Of a stretch of 64,000 nucleotides of DNA, positions 7,941-16,141 are shown piece after piece (the stretch's first letter is position 1; the number at the start of each line of letters is the position of its first letter). A program made the translations under genes and the position numbers. Below the pieces are notes generated by a model. It was not told the origin of the DNA, searched no databases, and worked only from the letters and a program-made list of their open reading frames with translations. The DNA comes from Geomicrobium sediminis. GTDB lineage: Bacteria > Bacillota > Bacilli > Bacillales > Marinococcaceae. The stretch lies in NCBI RefSeq assembly GCF_016908595.1, contig NZ_JAFBEC010000011.1:25923-89922 (forward strand), given 5' to 3'.

Positions 7941-9539
7941 CTACTCTAAAAACGTATCTGGTAGGTCGTTTTCAAGTAAAACAACCGAAGGCTCTGACGC
8001 TGTAACTTTTCTCATCACGTCTAGTGCTTCTTGTAAGTTGGAAGCGACGTGATACTGCTCTTCTGGGTATCCAGCTTCTTTGAGACCATCTTGAAGGTGA
8101 ACCGTTTGTTTCTTACCGACAAGAATAATGTAATCACAGACCTCAGCTGCATGCATACCGAGACGTTTGTTCAATTCGTACTCTTTATCACCAAGTTCAA
8201 TCATCCCCGGTGTAATGAGCACCTTCTTCTCTGGCATATAACCGAGTACTTCAACTGCCATCTTTGAACCCGTCGGATTGGAGTTAAAGCTATCATCAAT
8301 AATCGTTAACGTGTCACTTGTTTTCTTAAGCTCTAGGCGGTGTTTCACCGGTGCTACCCCTTTAATTGCACGCGCAATCGTTTCAAGAGAAATATTCTTC
8401 TCAGCACCAATGGCAATAGCCGCTAGGATGTTATAAATGTTGTGTCGTCCAAGAAGTTTCGTATGAATCTCGGCACTCGTTCCATCGTATTTGTGAACGG
8501 TAAATGTTGTACCTTTTCCAGAATAAGAAATGTCTGTTGCACGGTAATGCAAGTCTTCTGCATCAATACCGTAATACATCGTCCGAACATTGTTCATCTG
8601 TTGATACGATTGGATATTCTCATCGTCTTTATTTAAGAAAGCTGTCCCGTCATGAGGAAGCGTCTCAACGATCTCAAACTTCGTCTTCTTAATCGTATCT
8701 AGAGTCTTAAACGTCTCTAAATGCTGTTCTCCAATTGCAGTTACGATTCCGTATTTATGGTTTACAAGTGTGCAGATCTCTTCAATGTTATGCTCTTGTT
8801 TTGCACCCATCTCTGCAATGAACAACTCATGGTATGGCTTTAAATGTTCCCGAATCGTTCTAGTAACACCCATTTTTGTGTTGTAGCTTTCTGGTGTCAT
8901 CAGAACATTATATTTACTAGATAGAACGTCTTTTAAAATATGTTTTGTACTCGTTTTCCCAAAACTACCCGTCACACCAATCACTTCAAGGTGCGGCATG
9001 CCTCTTACGATGCGCTCCGCATCATGGAAATAGTATTGATTGATCTGACTTTCAATTGGCAATGTAATCACATTCGCAATCATTACAAAGAAATACGCAA
9101 TAAACGTAGCAATCGTAAGGAGAGCAATAAGTGCTGCCATTGAGAAGCTGTCTCCAGAACTTATCCAAACCGCGCAAATGGCAAACAAGACGTACAATAT
9201 GGCGATCGCAGCTAAAAGACGCTTCACTCGAGGGGTATACACGAGCTTTTTCTTCTCTTCAAATTGTGGCCTCATGACCGTGAGTAACGCAAACAAAATG
9301 ACAGCAATCGCAGACATCACATAAAACGACACGGCCTCAGAAAACGGCAGTGCAACGAGCGCGAGTACTGGCACTAAATCTACAAATCGAAAGGCCTTTA
9401 AAGGCGTGCCTTTCATCCATCGAAAATATCGTTCATTTCGATAAGAATTTAATTGAAGCATATGGACATTGCGTTTTACCCGAATGGCCGTATACAGCGC
9501 CCAAGCAATGAGTAGCAGTACAATGAGCAAAGTTTCCAT
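7941..9539 (-). CDS. membrane-anchored MurF-like Mur ligase
   Basis: A Mur-family ATP-dependent amide ligase, closest in layout to MurF, which adds D-Ala-D-Ala to UDP-MurNAc-tripeptide. Unlike cytosolic MurF (about 450 residues) this 532-residue protein begins with about six hydrophobic segments in the first 165 residues. The catalytic part follows: P-loop GVTGSFGKTSTK (188-199), the central-domain segment EMGAKQEHNIEEI, GRHNIYNILAAIAIG, and the C-terminal DDSFNSNPTGSKMAVEVL. RBS AAGGAGG is 12 bases before ATG 9539. The ddl gene directly downstream would make the D-Ala-D-Ala substrate, which supports a MurF-type reaction at the membrane, but the acceptor is not known. It may be an accessory enzyme beside a normal soluble MurF. 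Confidence 0.82.
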   Translation of the reverse strand: METLLIVLLLIAWALYTAIRVKRNVHMLQLNSYRNERYFRWMKGTPLKAFRFVDLVPVLALVALPFSEAVSFYVMSAIAVILFALLTVMRPQFEEKKKLVYTPRVKRLLAAIAILYVLFAICAVWISSGDSFSMAALIALLTIATFIAYFFVMIANVITLPIESQINQYYFHDAERIVRGMPHLEVIGVTGSFGKTSTKHILKDVLSSKYNVLMTPESYNTKMGVTRTIREHLKPYHELFIAEMGAKQEHNIEEICTLVNHKYGIVTAIGEQHLETFKTLDTIKKTKFEIVETLPHDGTAFLNKDDENIQSYQQMNNVRTMYYGIDAEDLHYRATDISYSGKGTTFTVHKYDGTSAEIHTKLLGRHNIYNILAAIAIGAEKNISLETIARAIKGVAPVKHRLELKKTSDTLTIIDDSFNSNPTGSKMAVEVLGYMPEKKVLITPGMIELGDKEYELNKRLGMHAAEVCDYIILVGKKQTVHLQDGLKEAGYPEEQYHVASNLQEALDVMRKVTASEPSVVLLENDLPDTFLE

Positions 9540-9543
9540 ACGT

Positions 9544-10329
9544 CTAGTGGGCCTCCTTGTCTTTTTCCAGGAAATTGTTGACGATAATCAAGAATTCTTG
9601 GAGGTTATCAAGGTATGCAAAATGCCCAGCGCCTTTCAAAACGACGAGCCCCGAATTAGGTATTAACTTTTCCATCGTTTGACCATGAGAGACTGGTGTA
9701 TCATCATCCTTTTCTCCCCAAACGAGCAATGTTGGCACCTGAATCTTCGGCATAAGGTGTTGCAAGTCTTCATTGACAACCTTCACGAGTGTTTGTTGCA
9801 TAATTCCTGATACGTTTTGATAATCTGTCGATCCTACTTTTTTCTTCATCTTTGTGAGGATCTCGTCTTTTTTAGATCGTAAACCTGGTAAGCTTAATAT
9901 TTTTTTTGCAGTTTTAAATGAATATACTTTAACGTAATAATTGAATTTGCGTTTTGGTTTTACTCCAGCACTATCAACAAGTATAACTTTGTGTACCGGG
10001 TATTTTGTCGCGTATTGAATTGAAATTCGTCCACCATTTGAATGTCCGACAAGAATCGGCTCTTCAATATTATGATGTTCGATAAAGTTTCGGAGCCACT
10101 CTGAATAGTCGTATGATCCCCACGGCTCTGGCGGTTCATCACTTTCTCCAAATCCCGGTAAATCAATCGACCATACTTTAAAGTGTTTTTCTAAGTTTGA
10201 ATGAACTGGTGAAAAAGCTTGAATATTAGCTCCCCAACCGTGCAAGAGCAGGACGTCCTTCCCTTCACCTGTACAATGGAAATGAACCTGCATTCCATGA
10301 ATATCTGTAAACACGCATAAACGCCCCAT
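9544..10329 (-). CDS. alpha/beta hydrolase
   Basis: A 261-residue alpha/beta-hydrolase-fold protein with oxyanion motif LLHGWGAN, nucleophile elbow GHSNGG (Ser as nucleophile), an acidic residue in VWGEKDDDTP and the catalytic His in GAGHFAYLDN. No signal peptide is visible, so it is probably cytosolic. It ends four bases before the MurF-like gene and its 3' end contains the ribosome site for that gene, so hydrolase, MurF-like ligase and Ddl form one unit; a role in the same cell-wall or small-molecule pathway is inference. The substrate could be an ester, amide or lactone; the family does not decide this. Confidence 0.82.
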   Translation of the reverse strand: MGRLCVFTDIHGMQVHFHCTGEGKDVLLLHGWGANIQAFSPVHSNLEKHFKVWSIDLPGFGESDEPPEPWGSYDYSEWLRNFIEHHNIEEPILVGHSNGGRISIQYATKYPVHKVILVDSAGVKPKRKFNYYVKVYSFKTAKKILSLPGLRSKKDEILTKMKKKVGSTDYQNVSGIMQQTLVKVVNEDLQHLMPKIQVPTLLVWGEKDDDTPVSHGQTMEKLIPNSGLVVLKGAGHFAYLDNLQEFLIIVNNFLEKDKEAH

Positions 10330-10565
10330 TCTATAGTAGAAACATAGGTATTCGTTACTGTTGAACGCTCATTTCTTTATCATACCACATTTTTATTTTA
10401 CACGATGCTCTCGATTTGCAAAAGGTGTGATCTCCTCATTTAAACCTATGTCACGAGATTGCCATCTGTGCTGAACGCCTCTATGACTTTAGCAAAAAAT
10501 CTTCTCCATCAACAGATGCAGAAGCCTTATTTCTTTTCATCGTTTACGAGTGTTGGACGAATCTC

Positions 10566-11735
10566 TTAATGCCGTTTGTACACTCGATGACCTCCACACC
10601 ACGTCTCGGTGAGTTGATCGTTTTGGTAAACCACAAAGTCCGCATCACAGTTTTTAGCAATGCGTCCCTTTTTCTTAGTGATTTGCAAAGACTTCGCTGC
10701 GTTATACGAAGTCATTCGTACAATCTCTTGCCACGTCGCCCCTGTAATTGAACGCATTTTATCGACTGCATCATTCATTTTGAGCACACTTCCGGCAAGC
10801 GTTCCGTCTTCTAATCGCGCCTGACCATTCGAGACGATTACTTGCTGTCCACCAAGTTCATAATTTCCATCACCCATCCCTTTTGCTCGCATCGCATCAG
10901 TAATTAAGATGAGTTGTTTTGCACCAATCGCCCGATACGCGCCGCGAATCGCTCCTTCATGAACATGATGACCATCGACAATTAACTCACTTATCAGACG
11001 ATCATGGGATAATGCCACCCCAACGACACCAGGTTCACGGTGATGCAAACCACTCATTCCATTAAAAAGGTGGGTAACGTTTACGTCGCATTCTTCTTGT
11101 TCCAAAAATGTTAAGACCTCATCGTACGTGGCATTTGAATGACCGACCGACGTTCGTACATTCTCTTTTTGTAGTTGTTTGTGAAGTTCTGTAGCACCTG
11201 CAAGTTCAGGGGCGAGGGTGATGATTTTAATTTTCCCTTTAGCGAATCGTTGGAACGTTTCGTATTGAGTAACGCTTGGCAATTGAAGGTGGGCAGATGG
11301 CTGGGCGCCACGCTTTGATTCAGAAAGAAACGGACCTTCTAAATGAATTCCAAGCATTGTCGCCGCTCCGTTTTCTTCTTTATACGTCGCCGCCTTATGA
11401 AGCGCTCGACTTGTCTGTTCTACAGAACTTGTGATTGTCGTTGCTACGTAGGATGTGGTGCCTTCTTCTGGTAATCGCTTGCCTAATCTCGCATAAACTT
11501 TATCCGTACCATCCATCACATCCACCCCGTAACCCCCGTGAATATGAAGGTCAATAAAACCAGGTAAAAGAAACGATGACTCAGAAAGGTGATAACGTTT
11601 TACCCCTTTAAATTGCTTAGAGGTTAAGTCTTGGCCCACGTCCGCAATCTTTCCTTGTTTCACATAAATATACCCATTGCTCCAAGCTGAGCGATGATCA
11701 ATGATTGTTGGTCCGTGTATGATAAACGACTCCAT
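10566..11735 (-). CDS. nagA: N-acetylglucosamine-6-phosphate deacetylase
   Basis: Hydrolyses GlcNAc-6-phosphate to glucosamine-6-phosphate and acetate in amino-sugar recycling. The 389-residue amidohydrolase has the metal-binding LHIHGGYGVDVMDG, the family-typical HLEGPFLS, GHSNATYDE, THLFNGMSG and the catalytic Asp in LITDAMRAKG. ATG 11735 lies six bases after AGAGGTG; the upstream in-frame start is not needed. Unusually for bacilli nagB and the GntR regulator are not adjacent; the gene is a single transcription unit here. Confidence 0.92.
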   Translation of the reverse strand: MESFIIHGPTIIDHRSAWSNGYIYVKQGKIADVGQDLTSKQFKGVKRYHLSESSFLLPGFIDLHIHGGYGVDVMDGTDKVYARLGKRLPEEGTTSYVATTITSSVEQTSRALHKAATYKEENGAATMLGIHLEGPFLSESKRGAQPSAHLQLPSVTQYETFQRFAKGKIKIITLAPELAGATELHKQLQKENVRTSVGHSNATYDEVLTFLEQEECDVNVTHLFNGMSGLHHREPGVVGVALSHDRLISELIVDGHHVHEGAIRGAYRAIGAKQLILITDAMRAKGMGDGNYELGGQQVIVSNGQARLEDGTLAGSVLKMNDAVDKMRSITGATWQEIVRMTSYNAAKSLQITKKKGRIAKNCDADFVVYQNDQLTETWCGGHRVYKRH

Positions 11736-11841
11736 GCGCCACACCTCTTTCTTTCATTACGATATCATGCTTTGAATTTTTTAGGTTTGAGGACAACCTG
11801 TCCGGGGAACAATTTCACTAGATACAAAAGGAGGCTACACC

Positions 11842-12120
11842 ATGAAGGTAGATGCACTATATGCTGATGGCGGCAAAGCGATTACGTTCCGTACTGGTGA
11901 ATTAACCATACATGAAAATGATCAATGGAAAGGAACTTTCCACCAAGTTGAAGAGCAGAGCTTGATGTTTGATGCAGTGAGTACGAAGAAGCCGATGATG
12001 TTTAAGTTTGAAACGAGCGGTGGTACGTATGAAGGCCAAGGATTCGTTGCAGACATCGATAGTGAGAAGACTGAGAACATCATTCACATTGAAAGTAACG
12101 GCAACCTTACAAAGCAATAA
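11842..12120 (+). CDS. small conserved-looking protein of unknown function
   Basis: A 92-residue soluble protein, rich in beta-prone and charged stretches (KAITFRTGELTIHEND, GTYEGQGFVADID). It has a strong ribosome site AAAAGGAGG before the ATG and its own terminator, so it is a real gene, but I do not recognise the family. No signal peptide, membrane segment or metal motif is visible. It is transcribed divergently from nagA and precedes an MFS pump from which a terminator separates it. Confidence 0.75.
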   Translation: MKVDALYADGGKAITFRTGELTIHENDQWKGTFHQVEEQSLMFDAVSTKKPMMFKFETSGGTYEGQGFVADIDSEKTENIIHIESNGNLTKQ

Positions 12121-12130
12121 GGATGTTTAA

Positions 12131-12156
12131 GGCTCCCAATTTCGGGAGCCTTTTTT
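12131..12156 (+). terminator. intrinsic terminator
   Basis: GGCTCCC / GGGAGCC stem (12131-12150) with a six-base loop followed by TTTTTT. Confidence 0.92.
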
Positions 12157-12231
12157 GTTTAGGTTCTCGAAACTTTTCCGTGTTTCTCCACGAAGAAAGC
12201 GTTATGATAAAAAGTGGAGGAGGAGAAATTT

Positions 12232-13584
12232 ATGGAAATGTCCCCCAGTCATAAAAAGAACCTCGTGCGTTTACTTGCAATTTTACTTACGTTTACAGTA
12301 ATCAACGGTACGATGTTTAATGTTACGATTCCAGACATCGCCGAATCATTTAACTTAATGCCTTCACAAGTGAGCTGGGTAATGACCGGCTACATTCTCG
12401 TCTATGCGATCGGTTCAGTTATGTATGGAAAGCTTGCCGATGTGATTCCGTTAAAGCGCTTACTTACGATTGGTATCGTTCTATTTTCCTTCGGTTCCAT
12501 CTTAGGATTTTTATCACCGAACTACACGACACTTTTAATTGCGAGAATCCTTCAAGCTTTAGGTGGAGCGGCTATTCCAGCTCTCGGGTTTATTATTCCA
12601 TCACGCTATTTCACACATGATCGTGGTAAGGTTTTTGGTATCATTTCATCCACGGTTGCCTTTGCATCAGGAGTAGGACCAATTGCCGGCGGATTGATTG
12701 GTGGCTTTTTAGACTGGCGCTTTTTATTTCTCGTTCCAGCAAGCGCGGCACTTGCCATTCCATTATTCAGACGTTGGTTGCCTGATGAAGAAGTTCGCTC
12801 ACAAAAAATTGATTATTTCGGGGCCATACTCGTTGCTATTTTCGTTGCCTCACTCTTGTTGTTCGTAACAATGCTCATTTGGAGCTTATTACTTATTTCA
12901 ATTATAGCTTTTGCCTTACTCGTCTTTCACATTAACCGAGTGGACTCACCGTTTATTGATCCTGTACTCCTTAAAAACAGACGTTATACGATTACGATTT
13001 TTACAAGCTTTCTCGGAACGAGTGTCATGTTCGGTCTCATCTTCGTCTTACCGATCATGATGCGTGACTTGTATGACGCAACTACACTCGGAATTGGCTT
13101 ATTGCTCTTTCCAGGTGCAATGGCAGCAGGAATCTTCGGGCGCTTTGGCGGAACACTAATCGATAAAAAAGGCAGCATTTATGTCCTACGGATCGCGCTT
13201 TTACTCGTTGCAATTGGTGTTTTCTTTATTAGCGTATTCACTAGCTCATCTTTATTTCTCTTAGGTAGCGCTGTGTTTATCGCCTACATCGGTTTTCCGC
13301 TACTGCAAAGCGCAACAGCCAACTTGTTGTCTCATATGTTAACTAAAGAAGAGACTGGCGTCGGCATGGGGCTTTTTAACTTGTGCAATTTCATTTCTGG
13401 CGCTTTTAGTTCGGCCATCTTTGGAAGCATTCTAGACCTTGAAGGCATGACGTTTTCAATCAACCCATTAAACGCTCATGGCGACCATGCGATTTATAGC
13501 AACTTGTATCTTGTACTTTCAATCATAGCTGTATTTGCTCTGTTCATGTTCTTTGCATTTTATAACCGATCAAAAAAAGCATAA
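12232..13584 (+). CDS. MFS drug/proton antiporter, Tet(L)-like 14-helix architecture
   Basis: A 450-residue multipass exporter of the major facilitator superfamily. The first loop motif YGKLADVIPLKRLL, the antiporter motif region around GVGPIAGGLIGGFLDWRFLF and the overall length and helix layout resemble the DHA2/14-TMS pumps such as Tet(L) and its Bacillus relatives. The start ATG 12232 follows GGAGGAGG; the GTG at 12214 lies upstream of, and in frame with, that ribosome site and is rejected. Substrate is unknown: tetracycline, multidrug or Na+/K+(H+) exchange are all known in this subgroup. It is monocistronic, with its terminator starting inside the stop codon. Confidence 0.8.
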   Translation: MEMSPSHKKNLVRLLAILLTFTVINGTMFNVTIPDIAESFNLMPSQVSWVMTGYILVYAIGSVMYGKLADVIPLKRLLTIGIVLFSFGSILGFLSPNYTTLLIARILQALGGAAIPALGFIIPSRYFTHDRGKVFGIISSTVAFASGVGPIAGGLIGGFLDWRFLFLVPASAALAIPLFRRWLPDEEVRSQKIDYFGAILVAIFVASLLLFVTMLIWSLLLISIIAFALLVFHINRVDSPFIDPVLLKNRRYTITIFTSFLGTSVMFGLIFVLPIMMRDLYDATTLGIGLLLFPGAMAAGIFGRFGGTLIDKKGSIYVLRIALLLVAIGVFFISVFTSSSLFLLGSAVFIAYIGFPLLQSATANLLSHMLTKEETGVGMGLFNLCNFISGAFSSAIFGSILDLEGMTFSINPLNAHGDHAIYSNLYLVLSIIAVFALFMFFAFYNRSKKA

Positions 13585-13604
13585 GAATAGTCTTATGCTT
13601 TTTT
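13579..13604 (+). terminator. intrinsic terminator overlapping the MFS stop codon
   Basis: AGCATAAGA / TCTTATGCT stem with a three-base loop followed by a T run. Confidence 0.85.
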
Positions 13605-13607
13605 ATA

Positions 13608-13784
13608 TTAATCGTACCTTTTACAGTCGCAATATTCACACACAATATAGCCTTGTCCATCATAAGCGAGTAACTCGTCCGCTGTTGCAACAAATTCTTT
13701 CTTATTGATGCTTTTATGCTGACATGCATCCTTTACATACCTCATGTTGTGGAGCACCTTCTGATCATGATCCAATAAATACAC
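13608..13784 (-). CDS. small Cys-motif protein (58 residues, or 45 from an internal ATG)
   Basis: A short minus-strand frame with GTG 13784 seven bases after AAAGGGG; an internal ATG at 13745 with AAGGTG upstream is the alternative. The C-terminus carries VCEYCDCKRYD, a CxxCxC cluster that could bind zinc, after a helical segment INKKEFVATADELLAYDGQG. No family is recognised. It lies convergent to the MFS gene. Evidence is the ribosome site and the reasonable composition only, so it is a moderate-confidence call. Confidence 0.5.
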   Translation of the reverse strand: MYLLDHDQKVLHNMRYVKDACQHKSINKKEFVATADELLAYDGQGYIVCEYCDCKRYD

Positions 13785-13880
13785 GCTGCGGCCCCTTTCA
13801 TATTAATCCGAACGATTAGTTTTATCCTAGTTCTAATATATCATTAGTTACAACATTATTCAGTGCCCATTCAAATAAAG

Positions 13881-13913
13881 AAGTAACCCCCGTCCCTAAA
13901 ACGAGGGTTACTT
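13881..13913 (-). terminator. terminator-like hairpin after the AlkX-like gene
   Basis: Thirteen-base-pair stem with one G-T pair, starting at the gene's stop codon, followed on the minus strand by CTTTATTTG. Confidence 0.75.
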
Positions 13914-15049
13914 TAGCTTTCACGAACATGAATGTCTTGTGCACCGAGACGCTCAGCAAATGCGTGTAACGCTATCCTTACTCGCGGCTGCTGAGCCACA
14001 CCTTCAAAACTCCGGACATGAAGCACCCGTTTCTCTCGGTCAAGCCACGGGTCAATACGACCGATCAGCTGATCGTCGACGAGCACTGGCATTGTATAAG
14101 GACCGTAACGACGCTTAGCTTTTGGTACGTAAATTTCCCATCGATACGTCATGCCAAACAAGTCTTCAACTCGAGAACGACTCCAAAGAAGTGGATCGAG
14201 GGGTGGCAAGAACATGACACGTTCATTTGTTAACTTTGTATGAACAAGTTCTTCTGCGTCTTCTTCTAGAACATAATAGTCCCTGGATGCTCCTTCAATC
14301 ACCACCTTGACGAGCTCGTGGTTCTTCCATTTGTCATGTACAACTTGCTTCCGCTTGGCCGCACTGAATTTCTGCCAGCCAAACCTCGCATCTCTCGGGT
14401 CAATCAAGCGATAAGCCCGCATGTATTTTTCTAAGAGAAGGCGGTCAGCCTCATGACTAGATATACGCTCTGCCTCATGTTGTAACGCTGCTGGAATTTG
14501 CTCCTCCGTAAGTGCAAAGTGCCTCGTACTCCCTGTTCTCCCACTCACTTGGATCTCGCCACATTCGAATAAAATCCTCAGCGCGTGTGTCGTTTCCTTG
14601 GTCGTTGCTTTCGTTGGGTGATCCCAACCGCCAACAACTTTGCGATCACTAAAAAACGCTTGCGATGGCTTTGGTCCTTCATTAGCTAGAAGTGTGACAA
14701 CCTCCCTCATGGCATCACTGTATTGCGCCTGTTCTTCTTGCCACCGTGTTCGTATGCGTTCACGTACCCCCTTTAAAAGAGGATAGTCTTCCATCGGCAA
14801 AAGGCATGCTGCATTCGCAAAATGTTCAAACGCGAGCTTTTGCTGGAGCAACTGTCCGTAATCATCAGTGTGATACGTTTCATTCCTGTTCATAAATACG
14901 AGGTGATGGTTACGCTCAACGACAGCGACCGGATCCAGTTGAACCGCTTCCAAAGTTGTTAATGTTTGAAGAGCATCGGAACAATGCGGAAGTAACTTCG
15001 TAATCAAAAATTGACGTGCAACCGTTGGTGTTACATGAAGCTCTTCCAC
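13913..15049 (-). CDS. winged-helix DNA glycosylase, AlkX/YcaQ type (HTH_42)
   Basis: Member of the AlkZ/AlkX family of winged-helix glycosylases that unhook interstrand crosslinks or remove bulky alkylated bases. The protein of 378 residues has the active-site motif Gln-Leu-Asp at residues 37-39 (VQLDPV), the QxD form of the AlkX/YcaQ branch rather than the QxQ form of AlkZ. Downstream family landmarks are YMRAYRLIDPRDARFGW and FLPPLDPLLWSRSRVEDLFG. Starts at 15055, 15052 (ATG) and 15049 (GTG) are all in frame; AAGGAGG ends one, four and seven bases before them, so GTG 15049 is favoured. It stands directly downstream of thiD without obvious functional tie. Confidence 0.82.
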   Translation of the reverse strand: MEELHVTPTVARQFLITKLLPHCSDALQTLTTLEAVQLDPVAVVERNHHLVFMNRNETYHTDDYGQLLQQKLAFEHFANAACLLPMEDYPLLKGVRERIRTRWQEEQAQYSDAMREVVTLLANEGPKPSQAFFSDRKVVGGWDHPTKATTKETTHALRILFECGEIQVSGRTGSTRHFALTEEQIPAALQHEAERISSHEADRLLLEKYMRAYRLIDPRDARFGWQKFSAAKRKQVVHDKWKNHELVKVVIEGASRDYYVLEEDAEELVHTKLTNERVMFLPPLDPLLWSRSRVEDLFGMTYRWEIYVPKAKRRYGPYTMPVLVDDQLIGRIDPWLDREKRVLHVRSFEGVAQQPRVRIALHAFAERLGAQDIHVRES

Positions 15050-15071
15050 CATCATTCCTCCTTATTAGTGG

Positions 15072-15869
15072 CTACTTAGTCGTTAATCGGTGTCCCCAAT
15101 GATTTGTTGGACCTTGGCCTTTACCAATCTCTAGTGGATTACTAATGGCACTCGTAATAAACGACTTGCCGTGTTCAACGGCTTGATTCAATGAATCACC
15201 TTCAGCAAGACGTGCCGTAATGGCCGCTGCATACGTACAACCACTTCCGTGCGTATGCTTCGTATCAAAACGTTTCGCAGAAAACTTCAGAAACTCTGTC
15301 CCGTTGTACAAATAATCGTCTGCTTCACCTTTGTAGTGTCCACCTTTGATTAAAGCGGCTTTCACGCCGTATTCTTCTACGAGTATACGCCCTGCTTCCT
15401 TCATATCTTCAATCGTTTCAATCGTAAGCCCAGTTAACGCTTCCGCTTCAGGCAAGTTTGGTGTGACTAATGTGGCTAGCGGCAATAGTTCTTCTTTTAC
15501 CGACTGACGAGCTTCTTGTGAAATCAACTCATGACCACTAGATGCAACCATTACAGGGTCAAGAACATACTGACTCACATTGTATTCCTTTAGTTTCTTT
15601 GCCACGATGGCAATCGCAGAAGGGTTGGAAAGCATGCCTGTCTTAACCGCATCTGGACGTATATCTTCAAACACTGCATCAATTTGACTTTCGATAAACT
15701 CTTCATGCATATCGACAAAAGACCGCACGCCAAGCGTATTCTGGCTCACAACCGATGTAATAACACTCATCCCAAATACACCGAGTTCTTGAAACGTCTT
15801 TAAGTCTGCTTGTATACCGGCTCCCCCTGTAGGGTCAGTGCCTGCAATGGTTAATGCTTTCGATACCAT
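15072..15869 (-). CDS. thiD: hydroxymethylpyrimidine/phosphomethylpyrimidine kinase
   Basis: Ribokinase-fold kinase that phosphorylates HMP and HMP-P for thiamine pyrophosphate synthesis. The 265-residue protein has ALTIAGTDPTGGAGIQADLK at the start, VLDPVMVASSGHELI, LVTPNLPEAEALTG and the anion-hole motif TKHTHGSGCTYAAA. The TPP riboswitch directly upstream fixes the thiamine role over a pyridoxal kinase one. ATG 15869 has GGAGG nine bases upstream; the longer frame is not supported. It is the only thiamine gene at this place. Confidence 0.92.
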   Translation of the reverse strand: MVSKALTIAGTDPTGGAGIQADLKTFQELGVFGMSVITSVVSQNTLGVRSFVDMHEEFIESQIDAVFEDIRPDAVKTGMLSNPSAIAIVAKKLKEYNVSQYVLDPVMVASSGHELISQEARQSVKEELLPLATLVTPNLPEAEALTGLTIETIEDMKEAGRILVEEYGVKAALIKGGHYKGEADDYLYNGTEFLKFSAKRFDTKHTHGSGCTYAAAITARLAEGDSLNQAVEHGKSFITSAISNPLEIGKGQGPTNHWGHRLTTK

Positions 15870-15897
15870 ATCAATTCTCCTCCTCGTGATGCGCAAA

Positions 15898-15925
15898 TAA
15901 AAACCTCCTGGTCAACACAGAAGGA
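15898..15925 (-). terminator. putative riboswitch expression-platform terminator
   Basis: On the minus strand CTCCT, a 12-base loop and AGGAG are followed by GTTTTTATTT, between aptamer and thiD. The stem is short, so this is a probable rather than certain transcriptional platform. Confidence 0.45.
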
Positions 15926-15958
15926 GAAGGGCTTAGACACACAGATGTGCATACCATC

Positions 15959-16046
15959 CACTTTCCTCCGCCGCTGTACGGATCAGGTTCAAAGGGTTTT
16001 AAGCTTTCGCTGTCTCTCAGCGCTCCATTTCGCGCACCCCTAGTGG
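15959..16046 (-). promoter_or_regulatory. TPP riboswitch (THI element)
   Basis: On the minus strand the aptamer contains the conserved blocks CTGAGAGA, CCCTTTGAACCTGATC and GGAGGAAAGTGG, closed by P1 CCACT/AGTGG. This is the classical thiamine pyrophosphate sensor that shuts down thi genes when TPP is plentiful. Confidence 0.95.
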
Positions 16047-16063
16047 TCTATTTTCGTTCATTT

Positions 16064-16091
16064 TAGCATACATATTATAAGATGTATGCTA
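16064..16091. repeat. perfect inverted repeat around a -10-like box
   Basis: TAGCATACAT and ATGTATGCTA separated by eight bases. Minus-strand TATAAT overlaps the loop (16074-16079), so the repeat straddles the probable thiD -10 box; it also lies upstream of the divergent cardiolipin synthase gene. Confidence 0.6.
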
Positions 16092-16141
16092 ATTAACATG
16101 ATACGATATGAACGTATACCTAAAAAGAAGGGGGGATACAT

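Noticed and set aside
12232..13584. Tetracycline resistance determinant tet(L)
   Set aside because: Architecture is similar, but chromosomal bacilli carry many such pumps and substrate cannot be read from sequence.
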